Shown here piece after piece: positions 33,268-43,156 of a stretch of DNA of 64,000 nucleotides. How positions within the stretch are numbered: position 1 is the first letter of the stretch; each line of letters starts with the position of its first letter. The notes beneath the pieces are model-generated. The model was given only the letters and a program-made list of their open reading frames with translations, did not search any database and had not been told where the DNA came from. The stretch is from Anaerolineae bacterium. GTDB taxonomy: Bacteria > Chloroflexota > Anaerolineae > Aggregatilineales > J027. The position numbers and the translations under genes were made by a program. The stretch spans positions 1 to 64,000 of the forward strand of contig JAIOHL010000345.1 in NCBI GenBank assembly GCA_019913005.1, given 5' to 3'.

Positions 33268-34158
33268 TTACTGCTGCGCGAAACGTTCACGGATAAATTC
33301 CAATACGACTCGATCTAACAATTCGGGATGTTTATCCAGCGACCAGCGTTCCTCTAAATTTTCGACGCCGCAAAATGCCCAGAAAGCAGCACGAGTGGTT
33401 TCATCCCACTGCCCATCAAGATTGCCCTTAAAATAGCCTAGCCGCTTGAGCACGGTTTGGATTTCGGTGGCAATATTTGAGTCTATCGGGAGTAAATCCT
33501 CGGCCTTGGGTGTGCCGAAAAAGAAGTGATGCAGCTTGACCAACTTTACTAAGCGGTTGACCGGATCGGGGTCATCATCTACACGCAAATCGAGATAATA
33601 CTCGTTGTTGCCACCATAACCGCCGTTGGGTTTGACCACATACACCGCCGCCGCTTGTTTACCGCGACTATCCCCACCCACCGTGTCGCCTGCCAATAGC
33701 GCCGCCACCAATCGGTCAGCCAGTTCGCCTTTGGTCGTTTCAAATGCCTCCGCCATTGCGTCGAGGGTATTACCACCTATCAAAATATTGCCCTGACAGG
33801 TATAGTTCTTGCCGATTTTGTGTCCAGCCCACCCATTACATTCCCCACCTGTGTAAGCCGCAGCCCCGCCATTTTTATCCACCAATCCAATTTGCCGATG
33901 GGCATGATTGGGGTCGCCCGCCAGCAATTTTTCGAGGGTCTGTTCGGCGCTTAGTCCACTTGCCATCATCGCCAAGCCTTCCGGCCCATAGGTGACATTG
34001 GCGAGTGCTTGGGTGGCGACAGCGCCCGCATTGACTTGTGCCCACGCGACAACCGCCCCCGCCGCCAAAAATTTGCTTGCCACCGCTACCCCCCATGCGT
34101 GTTCCGTCGGGTCAAAAGCGGCAATGCTATAGGTACTCACATAAATCCGACGCATCAT
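33268..34158 (-). CDS. DUF1028 protein (putative Ntn-hydrolase fold) with C-terminal peptidoglycan-binding-like domain, 296 aa
   Basis: Residues 1-210 match DUF1028: YSIAAFDPTEHAWGVAVASK, then VVAWAQVNAGAVATQALAN, GLVDKNGGAAAYTGGECNGWAG and GNILIGGNTLDAMAEAF. The family is thought to be Ntn-hydrolase-like. The C-terminal 75 residues contain ATEIQTVLKRLGYFKGNLDG, a peptidoglycan_binding_1-like three-helix repeat seen in some members. The first gene of the operon, it has AAGGAG seven bases before the ATG. Joint presence with arginase and an acetyltransferase suggests nitrogen or amino-acid scavenging; function not established. Confidence 0.85.
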   Translation of the reverse strand: MMRRIYVSTYSIAAFDPTEHAWGVAVASKFLAAGAVVAWAQVNAGAVATQALANVTYGPEGLAMMASGLSAEQTLEKLLAGDPNHAHRQIGLVDKNGGAAAYTGGECNGWAGHKIGKNYTCQGNILIGGNTLDAMAEAFETTKGELADRLVAALLAGDTVGGDSRGKQAAAVYVVKPNGGYGGNNEYYLDLRVDDDPDPVNRLVKLVKLHHFFFGTPKAEDLLPIDSNIATEIQTVLKRLGYFKGNLDGQWDETTRAAFWAFCGVENLEERWSLDKHPELLDRVVLEFIRERFAQQ

Positions 34159-34273
34159 GGGCGATCTCCTTTTGTAACCACTACTTTCGATAAATGCCTA
34201 TAGTTTTATGAATGCAGACCCGCTATTATACCGCGTTTAGGTTTTCGAGAATTTTTACCCGACGAGGGGCTGA

Positions 34274-34978
34274 ATGGACGATAAAAAACCGCAAGATTAT
34301 AAAGTCAGCGTGATTATTCCCTGTTATAACGAAGTCAAGACGATCCAAGATGTGCTGCATCGAGTGATGGCTGTTGAAGAAGCGGACGAGATTATTATTG
34401 TGGATGATGGCTCGACGGATGGGACTCGTGATCTTTTGCCGTCCCTCGAAAATGAATTGGTGCGGATTGTGCTGCATCCTCACAACATGGGCAAGGGCGC
34501 GGCGGTACGTACCGGGTTTAAAGAGGCGACAGGCGATATTATCCTGATTCAGGACGCCGACCAAGAATACGACCCGCGTGAATATGCCACCCTGCTCAAG
34601 CCTATTCGTGAAGGCATTGCAACGGTGGTCTATGGGTCGCGGTTTTTGGGTGGCCCCCGCAAAGCGATGTTTTTCTGGAATATGGTTGCCAACCGAACGT
34701 TAACATTGGTTACGAACCTGCTCTATAATTCTATCATCAGTGACATGGAGACCTGTTACAAAGTATTCCGCGCCGATGTGATTAAAAATATTGAATTGCA
34801 CTCCAATCGTTTTGAAATCGAGCCTGAAGTCACCGCCAAAGTCTTGAAACGCAAAATTCGCATCTATGAAGTGCCGATTTCCTATAATGGGCGTGAATGG
34901 AATGAAGGCAAGAAAATCAAATGGTATGATTTTTTCATTGCCTTGTGGACGTTGTTCCGGTATCGCTTTACAAATTAG
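34274..34978 (+). CDS. Glycosyltransferase family 2, DPM1-like, 234 aa
   Basis: A GT-A fold inverting glycosyltransferase of the dolichyl- or polyprenyl-phosphate mannose synthase type. It starts with [18 protein letters not shown], then [16 protein letters not shown], the DxD motif [14 protein letters not shown] near residue 95 and a C-terminal QxxRW-equivalent [20 protein letters not shown]. No membrane helices. It would make a polyprenyl-phosphate sugar that the membrane-bound GT39 protein next door could use; the two are 21 bases apart. Confidence 0.9.
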   Translation: MDDKKPQDYKVSVIIPCYNEVKTIQDVLHRVMAVEEADEIIIVDDGSTDGTRDLLPSLENELVRIVLHPHNMGKGAAVRTGFKEATGDIILIQDADQEYDPREYATLLKPIREGIATVVYGSRFLGGPRKAMFFWNMVANRTLTLVTNLLYNSIISDMETCYKVFRADVIKNIELHSNRFEIEPEVTAKVLKRKIRIYEVPISYNGREWNEGKKIKWYDFFIALWTLFRYRFTN

Positions 34979-34999
34979 CCTTGCATTAAGGCTTTTAAG

Positions 35000-36460
35000 A
35001 TGAAGCGCCGTCAAGCAGCCCTCTGTTTGAACGTGCTGCTGTTGCTGATTGGGGCTGGGTTACGTTTTCAATATCTGGTAGATGATGAACCTCTGCATCC
35101 CGATGAAGCCCTATTTGCAACATTGGGGCGGCGCATGGTGCAGCAGCAAGATTGGCTGTTAAGCGACGCAACGACGGATAAACCCCCATTGACCTATCTT
35201 CTGGTGGGGGTGAGCCTCGCTGGGGTGGGGCAGAGCGAATTTGCGGCCCGTCTGCCCTCAGTTCTTGCCAGCCTCATTGGAGCCGCAGCCTTTTTCGCCC
35301 TGATCCGCCGACTATCCAAGCACACCCCTACCGCCCATCTCGGCCTATTGTTGTACATCTTATCCCCCGTTGAAATCGCGTTTGCCCCGACCATCTTCCA
35401 AGATACCTTGATGCTCGCCTGCGTACTGCTGTCGGCGGTGTGGGCCACCCATCAAAAATGGGGCTGGGCGGGAGCACTGTTGGGCTTGGCGTGGGTCATG
35501 AAACCGACGGGGCTATGGGGGCTGCCATTGGTCATCGGCATCGGGATTTTTACCTCACCTGTGTGGTCATCGGAAAATGCCACTCCCATTCCGCTGAGTC
35601 GCATTTTTGGTCATACCAAGCGATTTATTTTGGGGGTATTACTCATCCTTGTACCTGTTCTGGCGTGGGATATGGCCCGCCCGCAGCAAAGTTTTGTGAC
35701 GCTTGGCGGTTATAACAACAATCCGGGGCGCTTGGTACGCACGGATGAGATTGGATCACGCGCCGAGGCATGGCGGCACTTAATGGCGGATGCGTTCGGT
35801 GGCCCAATCATTGGGATAGCGATTTTCTCTATCGTAGTGGGTTGGCTCATTTTCACCGCCCAAAAACGCCGTCCCGCCCGCTGGATAAGCTGGAGTATCG
35901 CGTTATTTCTGGTGTGGTATCTGGGTCTCTATTGGCTGGTGGCGTTTAGTATCCGCATCCGCTATCTGCTGCCAATTATGCCCTTTATCTTGCTCTTGGT
36001 GATTCTGGCGATTGGGGAATGGGCCTCACGCGGGCAATGGAGAGTGTGGCTCAGTGCCATTGGTATCATTTTATTGATGGCCCATCCAGCTTTAAGGGCA
36101 CGACCTCTCAGCCGCGAACCCCAAGATTTTGATTTGCAGGGGATTGATGAACTTGCTGATACGCTCAATCGGGATTTTGCAGGCCGCATCGTCTATGATT
36201 ATTGGTTGGGTTGGGAATTGGGCTGGTATTTGGGGGAAGATACCGACGTGTGGTTGGTTTATTTCTCCACCCCCGAAGAACTGGCGGCGCATTTGCAAAC
36301 GGAGACCGGGGCACGATATCTGGTCACCCCGAATGAAGAATTAGCACAGATGTGGGTCTATTTGTTGAATTTAAAAAATGCGCAGACCAGCCCTATCCGT
36401 TATATCCATAATTTTGTGATTTATGAGGTTATGCCGCCGCTCAAATCTCCGCCAGAATGA
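35000..36460 (+). CDS. Glycosyltransferase family 39 (ArnT/PMT-like) membrane protein, 486 aa
   Basis: About eleven membrane helices in the N-terminal 370 residues, then a soluble C-terminal domain. The first periplasmic loop contains LHPDEALFATLGRRM, the acidic motif (here DE) that serves as base in GT39 enzymes, and the following KPPLTYLLVG is typical of ArnT/PMT relatives. It would transfer a sugar from polyprenyl phosphate to an extracytoplasmic acceptor. The GT2 gene upstream supplies a likely donor. The 3' end overlaps the convergent mgtE gene by 20 bases. Confidence 0.85.
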   Translation: MKRRQAALCLNVLLLLIGAGLRFQYLVDDEPLHPDEALFATLGRRMVQQQDWLLSDATTDKPPLTYLLVGVSLAGVGQSEFAARLPSVLASLIGAAAFFALIRRLSKHTPTAHLGLLLYILSPVEIAFAPTIFQDTLMLACVLLSAVWATHQKWGWAGALLGLAWVMKPTGLWGLPLVIGIGIFTSPVWSSENATPIPLSRIFGHTKRFILGVLLILVPVLAWDMARPQQSFVTLGGYNNNPGRLVRTDEIGSRAEAWRHLMADAFGGPIIGIAIFSIVVGWLIFTAQKRRPARWISWSIALFLVWYLGLYWLVAFSIRIRYLLPIMPFILLLVILAIGEWASRGQWRVWLSAIGIILLMAHPALRARPLSREPQDFDLQGIDELADTLNRDFAGRIVYDYWLGWELGWYLGEDTDVWLVYFSTPEELAAHLQTETGARYLVTPNEELAQMWVYLLNLKNAQTSPIRYIHNFVIYEVMPPLKSPPE

Positions 36461-37808
36461 GCCGCGCCAGCATAAAATAAATCAATAAGCCAGTCGCATC
36501 TACCAATGTACTCATCACTGGCCCGGAAATGACAGTAGGATCAATTTTCACCCGTGCCGCCGTGATAGGCAGCATCACCCCCATGAGATTGGCCCAGATG
36601 ACGACTACGAGTAAAGCCAGAGCGAGGGTGATTGCCAGATGGGGGGTGTTACCCCATGCCGCTGATAAGGCAAAACTCGCTACTGCCATCAACAAACCTA
36701 ACCATGCCCCAGTTAAAAATTCACGCCCAACAACCCGCCATGTGTCCTCAAAACGGACTTCGTTCATCGCTACCGCCCGAATCATGGTGGCTGTCATTTG
36801 TGACCCAGCGTTTCCGCCTGTTCCAATCAGCAATGGCACGAAGAATGAAAGGGCGACGACGCTCTCTAAATCGGCCTGAAAGATTCCCATGATTGATGTG
36901 GTGAACTGGGCAGTCAAAAAAAGTAATAACAGCCAGCCGACCCGCTTACGTACCATTATCCAGATAGGAGTGCTGAAATATGACCCTTCAAGTGGTTGTG
37001 AACCCCCAAAGCGTTGGGCATCTTCCGTAAACTCGTCATTGATAACGTCAATCACATCGTCGTGGGTCACAATGCCCATTAGTTTGCCATTTGGGTCTAC
37101 CACTGGCACGGCAAAAAAGTCATATTGTGACACAACTCGCGCCACTTCTTCCTGATCGGTATCTATCGTAACCGTAATGACCGAAGTTTGCATAATCTGG
37201 GCCAATTGTTCTTGGGGTTGAGCGGTCAATAATTTCCAGATTGGGATAATGCCCACCAATTTGCCTTCGGTGTCTACCACATAAAGGTAGGCCAGTGTTT
37301 CTACCGATAAATCAATACTGCGCAAATACTCTAACGTTTGTGCAATCGTCCAATCCTTGACTAATCGGACGATATTGGTTGCCATCAAACGTCCGGCGGT
37401 GTCTTCCTCATAGGCCAGCAGTTTTTCAACCTCAATGGCTTCGGCTGGAGTCATCAGGGCGATAATGGCTTCGGCTTGCTCTTCGTCAATTTCCGATAGG
37501 ATTTCCGCCGCGTCATCCGAGGGCATGGCCTCCAATAAATCGGCTAATTTGTCATCGGACAGGGCTTCGACCAGTTCTTGCAGGGTATCAGTGCGTGCCT
37601 CATCCAATACTTCGGCGGCGACATTCAGATGCAAACTCTCGAATACTTTGAGGCGGTGGGCGTCATCTAACATTTCTAGCAGGTCGGCAATATCCGCTGG
37701 ATGTTCCTGTTTGAGAAATAGATCTACCTCGCTGAATTTTTCGGCATCTAATAATTCAACAAGGTGTTCAAAAGTCTCGGTGAGATCGTAATTTGCTTTA
37801 GATGACAT
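36441..37808 (-). CDS. mgtE: Magnesium transporter MgtE, 455 aa
   Basis: All three MgtE parts are present: the N-terminal superhelical domain (residues about 10-130, repeats such as HPADIADLLEMLDDAHR and EAMPSDDAAEIL), two CBS domains (about 135-262, with FFAVPVVDPNGKLMGIVTHDD), and five membrane helices (about 285-455, with GTGGNAGSQMTATMIRA as a signature). The cytoplasmic domains close the channel when magnesium is sufficient. Length is normal. The CBS-to-membrane linker helix is intact. Confidence 0.95.
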   Translation of the reverse strand: MSSKANYDLTETFEHLVELLDAEKFSEVDLFLKQEHPADIADLLEMLDDAHRLKVFESLHLNVAAEVLDEARTDTLQELVEALSDDKLADLLEAMPSDDAAEILSEIDEEQAEAIIALMTPAEAIEVEKLLAYEEDTAGRLMATNIVRLVKDWTIAQTLEYLRSIDLSVETLAYLYVVDTEGKLVGIIPIWKLLTAQPQEQLAQIMQTSVITVTIDTDQEEVARVVSQYDFFAVPVVDPNGKLMGIVTHDDVIDVINDEFTEDAQRFGGSQPLEGSYFSTPIWIMVRKRVGWLLLLFLTAQFTTSIMGIFQADLESVVALSFFVPLLIGTGGNAGSQMTATMIRAVAMNEVRFEDTWRVVGREFLTGAWLGLLMAVASFALSAAWGNTPHLAITLALALLVVVIWANLMGVMLPITAARVKIDPTVISGPVMSTLVDATGLLIYFMLARLILAEI

Positions 37809-37840
37809 ACCCTATCCGCCTAATGGTCAAGTGGTCGAAT

Positions 37841-37871
37841 AAATAGGAAGGGCGGTGTGTTGAGCCGCCCT
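37841..37871 (-). terminator. Possible weak terminator after the M20 peptidase gene
   Basis: A 7-bp stem AGGGCGG/CCGCCCT (37849-37855 with 37865-37871) lies between the M20 stop and mgtE. On the minus strand it is followed by TTCCTATTTATT, not a pure T-run, so it may also be part of the mgtE leader. Confidence 0.5.
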
Positions 37872-37912
37872 CCCGAAAGCATCAGTTTGTAAGGTGTGCC
37901 ATAGATTTGGGC

Positions 37913-39289
37913 CTACTTTTTGTAATTGGGCAGCAGGCGATAAAACTCAATGGCCGTTTGCATACCCAAGCGGAACTGTTCCAACGAGAATTTCTCATTG
38001 GGGGCGTGCAGGCGGTCATCCGGTAGGCCAAAACCCATCAAAATCACTGGAATTCCCAACGCTTCACGTAGCATCATTACGGCAGGAATCGAGCCGCCCT
38101 CCAGTGTAAAAATGGGTGCTTTGCCAAAGGAATGCTGATACGCTTCCACCGCAACCTGCATAGCGGGGGCATTCGGGTCAACCACAATCCCCGGCTCCCC
38201 ACGTTTAAAGGATACTTCGCTGCGAACGGTGGGTGGGGTATGAGCCGCGACATGTCGTTCAATAGCTGCAAAGACTTTTTGTGGATTTTGATTCGGCACG
38301 AGTCGGCAGGTAATTTTAGCAGTGGCTTTGGCGGGGATAATCGTTTTGCTGCCGTCGCCCGTATAACCCCCAAATAAGCCATTTACTTCAATCGTCGGAC
38401 GTGCCCCCGTGCGCTCCTTTAATGTGAAATCAGGGTCGCCCCAGATGGCTGGTGCGTTCGTTTCGGCTTTCCACATCGCTTCGGTGAAAGGCACATGCGC
38501 GATGCTTTCGCGTTCGTCAGGGGTCAATACCCGCACATCATCTAAGAAACCGGGGACGGCAATGCGACCCTGTGCGTCATGCAGCGAGGCCACAATCCGG
38601 CTGATGGCATGGGTCGGATTATCCACCGTTCCACCATAGGCACCCGAATGCAGGTCATGATCTGGCCCGGTGACATAAATTTCCAGTTCGACCAAGCCAC
38701 GCAGCCCATAGACAATCGTCGGCGTTCCCGTTGCAATCATGCCAGAGTCGGACACCAGCCCCACATCAGCCTTGAGCAGTTCCACATGGGATTGGATAAA
38801 AGGCCGCAGATGAATCGAGCCAACTTCTTCTTCACCTTCCAACATAATTTTGAGATTGACCGGGAATGTGCCCGTCGTTTTCATCACCGATTCAAAGGCT
38901 TTGAGGTGGATAAACACCTGCCCTTTGTCATCTGCGGTGCCGCGCCCATAAATTTTGTCGTCCATAATGACTGGTTGGAAGGGTTCAGTATGCCACCCGT
39001 CTTTCAATTCGGCAGGCTGCACATCGTAATGCCCATATAGAATGGCTGTTGGGGCGCTGCTACCTGCACCAAGCCATTCCGCATAGACCACCGGATGACC
39101 TTCTGTTTCTAAGACTTCAGCGCGGGTCATGCCGAGGCTCAAACAATGCGCGGCGGCCCATTCCGCAGCTCTCTGTACATCGGCTTTGTGTTGAGGTTGG
39201 GCGCTGATACTCGGAATGCGCAAAAATTCGGTCAATTCACGCAGAAACTTATCCTGATTTTCGAGTGCATATTCAAATGGCGTCGTCAT
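37913..39289 (-). CDS. M20/M25/M40-family metallo-dipeptidase, 458 aa
   Basis: A two-zinc peptidase of the carnosinase/DapE group. Metal ligands are His in ILYGHYDVQPAE near residue 87, Asp in YGRGTADDKGQ near 120, Glu in MLEGEEEVGSIHLRP near 153, Asp in GLVSDSGM and His near the C-terminal PDDRLHAPNEKF. A lid/dimerisation domain occupies about 195-355. It cleaves small dipeptides, with substrate breadth. No signal peptide, so it is cytoplasmic. Confidence 0.93.
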   Translation of the reverse strand: MTTPFEYALENQDKFLRELTEFLRIPSISAQPQHKADVQRAAEWAAAHCLSLGMTRAEVLETEGHPVVYAEWLGAGSSAPTAILYGHYDVQPAELKDGWHTEPFQPVIMDDKIYGRGTADDKGQVFIHLKAFESVMKTTGTFPVNLKIMLEGEEEVGSIHLRPFIQSHVELLKADVGLVSDSGMIATGTPTIVYGLRGLVELEIYVTGPDHDLHSGAYGGTVDNPTHAISRIVASLHDAQGRIAVPGFLDDVRVLTPDERESIAHVPFTEAMWKAETNAPAIWGDPDFTLKERTGARPTIEVNGLFGGYTGDGSKTIIPAKATAKITCRLVPNQNPQKVFAAIERHVAAHTPPTVRSEVSFKRGEPGIVVDPNAPAMQVAVEAYQHSFGKAPIFTLEGGSIPAVMMLREALGIPVILMGFGLPDDRLHAPNEKFSLEQFRLGMQTAIEFYRLLPNYKK

Positions 39290-39350
39290 AAAATCTACTT
39301 TCTGTTGTTAGGTCATCGCAGAAATTCACTCATTCTGCTCCTAAATACGA

Positions 39351-40367
39351 TTAAACGTTGAACCCCTCTAATGATTTTTGCCACATTTCCTGTCTTTCGC
39401 CGGACACATAGGGGAAATAATAGCCAATGCGATCCAGTAACCCCGTATAGCGTTCTTTGACCTTATGCGGTAGTTCGTCATATGTCCCGATCACGGCACA
39501 TTTTTCTAACATGGCATCGCTGATTTTTTCGTACATTTCCATCCAGCGGCCCGTGCGGGACATAGTGTTGAGTTCTTCATGCAAATCACCCCAGCCGTGA
39601 TGATCCATGACGGTGCGATAGGTGGGGGTGCTGGCATAAAAGGCGATTTGGCTCTTGACCATCGCTTTCTGATTTTCAATTTCTTCGGCATCCTTGCCCG
39701 TCACCACAAAAATGGCACAGGTGAGGGCAACATCGCTCCGGCTCCGGCCCGTTTTCCCTGCGCCGATTTCGACATTTGGAATAACCATATCGCGCAGATA
39801 GTCGGCAGTGTGGAAGGGATGCACATGGAAGCCCTGACACAATTCACCCGCCAATTGGCAAAGATAGGTATTGACGCCCGCGATGTAAATGGGGATGTCG
39901 GGGTGTTCAATGGCGCGTGGTTGGAAAAAGGGTGTCATCAAGGTGTGCTGATAAAATTCGCCACGATAATTCAGGGGGGTATTGTGTTGCCAGCAGTCCC
40001 AGATAGCCCGTATCGCCAGAATATAATCACGCAGGCGAGGGCCGGGACTGTCCCAGATGGCGCTAAAACGTTTGGTGATATGCGGCTTCACCTGTGTCCC
40101 TAAACCCAAAATAAAACGTCCTTTGCTTTGTGCCGCCAAATCCCATGCAGTATGGGCCATCACCATCGGACTGCGCGGAAAAGCGACGGCGATGGCGGTA
40201 CCGAGTTCGATCTTTTGGGTGGTATAGGCTGCTAGGGACAGCGGAAAAAAAGGATTATACATGGTTTCGGATGTCCAAATCCCGTTAAAGCCCATTCCCT
40301 CTAGCTCTTGGGCGGTTTCGGGCACGGTATTCAGATCATCCGGCATGATGGTGACATCAAATTTCAT
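39351..40367 (-). CDS. F420-dependent LLM-class oxidoreductase (TIGR03617-like), 338 aa
   Basis: A luciferase-like TIM barrel that probably uses coenzyme F420. The N-terminus MKFDVTIMPDDLNTVPETAQ, GFNGIWTSETMYNPFFPLSLAA and ELGTAIAVAFPRSPMVMAHTA match the family that I know as TIGR03617. The start at 40367 is preferred; a longer frame to 40436 adds 23 residues that are not family-like and would collide with the divergent gene's promoter. Implies that the organism makes F420, as several Chloroflexota do. Substrate unknown. Confidence 0.87.
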   Translation of the reverse strand: MKFDVTIMPDDLNTVPETAQELEGMGFNGIWTSETMYNPFFPLSLAAYTTQKIELGTAIAVAFPRSPMVMAHTAWDLAAQSKGRFILGLGTQVKPHITKRFSAIWDSPGPRLRDYILAIRAIWDCWQHNTPLNYRGEFYQHTLMTPFFQPRAIEHPDIPIYIAGVNTYLCQLAGELCQGFHVHPFHTADYLRDMVIPNVEIGAGKTGRSRSDVALTCAIFVVTGKDAEEIENQKAMVKSQIAFYASTPTYRTVMDHHGWGDLHEELNTMSRTGRWMEMYEKISDAMLEKCAVIGTYDELPHKVKERYTGLLDRIGYYFPYVSGERQEMWQKSLEGFNV

Positions 40368-40451
40368 AAAAGTTTTTCTCGCAATCTGTATTTTTAACAA
40401 GCCCCGTTGATTATAACAATAGATGGCTATAATCATCAGCGGTTTATCTCA

Positions 40452-41258
40452 ATGGATTGGAGAAGCATCCCTGTGATTGATTTTTCGCACATTCGTGGCG
40501 TCATTCTGGATATGGATGGGGTCATCTGGCGCGGCAGTGAGATTTTACCCGGTGTGCCGGATTTTTTTAGATGGTTGGATGCGTATAGTATCCCCTATGT
40601 GTTTGCCACCAATAACAGCACCCGCACGCCCGAAATGTATGCCGAGCGTATCAGCGGCTTGGGGATTAAGGTCGAAATCTCCCAGATCATCACCTCGCCA
40701 TTGGTGACGGCCCGCTTTCTGCGTGACCAATATCCCAACGCCTCCAAAGCCTATGTGGTGGGCCAAGAGGGGATATATGCTGCGCTGCGTGGGGTAGGAT
40801 TGGAAATTGTGGAAGATGTGCAGGCCGATTTTGTGGTAGTAGGGTTGGATCGCACCTTGACCTATGCCAAATTGCAAGCCGCGTGTTATCAGATTCAGCG
40901 CGGGGCGTTGTTTGTCGGCACGAATGGCGATGTCACCCTACCCGAACCCGACGGCTATATCCCCGGCGCAGGTAGCATTTTGGCCCTCTTGCAAACCGCG
41001 ACCAAGCAACCACCTTTGATTATGGGCAAGCCCGAAAAGCCGATGTTTGAATATGCCCTCGGTGTGTTGGGGACTGCCCCCGCCGCGACGTTGATGGTTG
41101 GGGACCGGGTTGAGACCGATATATGGGGAGCAAAACGCGCCGGGTTGTCCAGCGCGTTAGTGTTAAGCGGAGTCACTGATGCCGGGGATTTCGGCGAGTA
41201 TCAACCCGATGCCATCTATCAAGATTTGGTTGATCTACAAAATCACTGGCTGACCTAA
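40452..41258 (+). CDS. HAD-IIA phosphatase, NagD-like, 268 aa
   Basis: A HAD hydrolase with C2-type cap. Motif I is GVILDMDGVIWRG near residue 14, motif II VFATNNSTRTPEMYAERI, the Lys in LIMGKPEKPMFEYAL, and motif IV LMVGDRVETDIWGAKRAG near 220. NagD and 4-nitrophenylphosphatase relatives act on nucleotides, phosphoglycolate or sugar phosphates. The ATG at 40452 leaves the expected 13 residues before motif I; the frame is open further up but not needed. The 3' end overlaps the bactofilin gene's end by four bases (convergent). Confidence 0.9.
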   Translation: MDWRSIPVIDFSHIRGVILDMDGVIWRGSEILPGVPDFFRWLDAYSIPYVFATNNSTRTPEMYAERISGLGIKVEISQIITSPLVTARFLRDQYPNASKAYVVGQEGIYAALRGVGLEIVEDVQADFVVVGLDRTLTYAKLQAACYQIQRGALFVGTNGDVTLPEPDGYIPGAGSILALLQTATKQPPLIMGKPEKPMFEYALGVLGTAPAATLMVGDRVETDIWGAKRAGLSSALVLSGVTDAGDFGEYQPDAIYQDLVDLQNHWLT

Positions 41259-41953
41259 TCTTCTTTGACGGTTTCACCTACCACGACTTCAATATCGTCA
41301 TCATCTTTATCAGTCTTGGGGGTCTTGTCGGCTTTGCGCTTTTTAGGTTCTTTCACCTCATCGTCGGCTTTTTCCTCTGTCGCCGCCACTGGTTCGGTTG
41401 GGGATTCGTCAACTACCTGAGCCTCCGCTACCGCCTGAATTTCTGGTTTTTCGTCCTTTACTTCAGGTGGCGTACCGGGTTCGGGCAGTGAGGCGGGTTC
41501 AAAACTTTGGATAGAGGCGTCGTGGCGCACCATTGTGATCTTGCCGTCAATAAAAGCGCCTTCCTCAGTCGTGATGGCGGTGGCGTGGATGTCGCCCCAT
41601 ACGCGGCTGGTTTTCAGCAGTTGGACTTTGTTGCCCGACACATTACCACGTACCGCTCCGGCGATGACCACATTCCGGGCATTGATGTCGGCGGTGACTT
41701 TGCCGGTTTCGCCAACCAAGACATTGCCTTCAATTTCCAAGGTCCCCTCAAACGTGCCATCGAGCCGCACATTAGCTTGACTGCGGAGTTCACCGCGCAG
41801 GGTTGAATTAGCACCCAGTACCGTCTCAAAACCGACGGGTTGGCGGGGTGTGCCACCCGATGGGGTGCTTGGTGTGGATGAAGCCGCAGGCGTTGTGGTC
41901 TGCGGAGATGGTTCTTGTGGGGTGTTTCGGCGTCCACCAGTAAAAAAGGACAT
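41255..41953 (-). CDS. Bactofilin-family polymer-forming protein, 232 aa
   Basis: The core at residues about 45-145 is a right-handed beta-helix of bactofilins: ETVLGANSTLRGELRSQANV, RLDGTFEGTLEIEGNVLVGE, VIAGAVRGNVSGNKVQLLKT and ATAITTEEGAFIDGKI. Short Pro/Thr-rich N-terminus and a long acidic/lysine-rich C-terminal tail (about 150-232) flank it. Such proteins polymerise without nucleotide beneath the membrane to shape cells or localise enzymes. Its divergent neighbour is ruvB, with 151 bases between. Confidence 0.92.
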   Translation of the reverse strand: MSFFTGGRRNTPQEPSPQTTTPAASSTPSTPSGGTPRQPVGFETVLGANSTLRGELRSQANVRLDGTFEGTLEIEGNVLVGETGKVTADINARNVVIAGAVRGNVSGNKVQLLKTSRVWGDIHATAITTEEGAFIDGKITMVRHDASIQSFEPASLPEPGTPPEVKDEKPEIQAVAEAQVVDESPTEPVAATEEKADDEVKEPKKRKADKTPKTDKDDDDIEVVVGETVKED

Positions 41954-42104
41954 GCTTGCGCCTCCTTGCCTTTACATTACTTCGAATGATACCCAGCCCA
42001 AGCCATTTCTGCTAATTATATTACGTCAAAATTTCAAGTCTGGATTGCAGTGACGGCCTGCCCTCCGTTATACTACACCTGTTCTAATACAACAGGAAAC
42101 CGCT

Positions 42105-43145
42105 ATGACCCAAGATGATCGCCCGATAGATGGCAAACGGCAGTCTAATGATTCAGTCAAATTAGATTATGCCCTGCGCCCCCGCAGCCTGAGCGAATAT
42201 ATCGGTCAGGAGCGTGTGATTGAAAATTTGAAAGTCTTGATCGAGGCTGCCAAATCCCGTAAGGAGGCGCTCGATCATGTGCTGTTTTATGGCCCGCCCG
42301 GCTTGGGAAAGACGACCCTCGCTAATGTGCTGGCGAATGAAATGGGGGCGAATCTCAAAACCACTGCTGGCCCAGCCATTGAACGCACCGGTGATCTCGC
42401 GGCGATTTTGACCCATCAACGCGCCTCGGATGTGCTGTTTATTGACGAAATCCACCGTTTAGGACGCCCAGTTGAGGAAGTTCTCTATTCCGCGATGGAA
42501 GATTTTGTTTTGGATATTGTCATCGGCAAAGGGCCTGCCGCCAAAAATGTCCGCCTCAAACTGCCACGTTTTACCGTCGTTGGCGCGACCACCCGCCTTG
42601 CTTTGTTGACCGCCCCCCTGCGAGATCGGTTTGGGGCTGTGTTCCGCATGGATTTTTACAGCATGGCGGCGATGGAAATGATTATTGAACGGGCCGCCGA
42701 CAAACTCAAAATTGAAGCCCAGCCCGAAGGCGTTACCGAAATCGCTCAACGGTCACGGGGGACACCGCGTGTGGCCCTGCGCTTGTTACGTCGCACACGC
42801 GATTATGCCCAAGTGCGTGGAGCAGGCATCATCTCCCAAGAAATCGCCGACGAGTGCCTCAGCGGTCTATTGGAAATTGACCCGCTTGGCTTAGATGATA
42901 TTGACCGCCGCGTGCTGTTGACGATCATCAAAAATTTCAATGGTGGCCCGGTCGGTTTAGAGACCATCGCCGCATCTATCAGTGAAGAGGCCGATACGAT
43001 TGAAGATGTGATTGAGCCGTTTTTGCTCCAACTTGGCTTTTTGGAGCGCACCCCACGCGGACGAGTTGCTACCCGCCGCGCCTATGAGCATCTCGGCCTA
43101 GTGGACAATCGGCCCACCAGTATCCAACAACCGCCATTGTTTTGA
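42105..43145 (+). CDS. ruvB: Holliday junction branch migration helicase RuvB, 346 aa
   Basis: An AAA+ ATPase with Walker [19 protein letters not shown] near residue 62, Walker [18 protein letters not shown] near 112, sensor 1 [14 protein letters not shown], Arg finger region [16 protein letters not shown], and the winged-helix domain ending with [19 protein letters not shown]. With RuvA it moves Holliday junctions in recombination repair. Length is typical. ruvA is not adjacent. It is followed by DUF2905 and queA, a widely conserved order. Confidence 0.97.
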   Translation: MTQDDRPIDGKRQSNDSVKLDYALRPRSLSEYIGQERVIENLKVLIEAAKSRKEALDHVLFYGPPGLGKTTLANVLANEMGANLKTTAGPAIERTGDLAAILTHQRASDVLFIDEIHRLGRPVEEVLYSAMEDFVLDIVIGKGPAAKNVRLKLPRFTVVGATTRLALLTAPLRDRFGAVFRMDFYSMAAMEMIIERAADKLKIEAQPEGVTEIAQRSRGTPRVALRLLRRTRDYAQVRGAGIISQEIADECLSGLLEIDPLGLDDIDRRVLLTIIKNFNGGPVGLETIAASISEEADTIEDVIEPFLLQLGFLERTPRGRVATRRAYEHLGLVDNRPTSIQQPPLF

Positions 43146-43156
43146 GCGAAAGGGTC

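Noticed and set aside
40368-40436. N-terminal extension of the F420-type oxidoreductase
   Set aside because: Residues before MKFDVTIMPDD are not family-like and run into the divergent promoter region.
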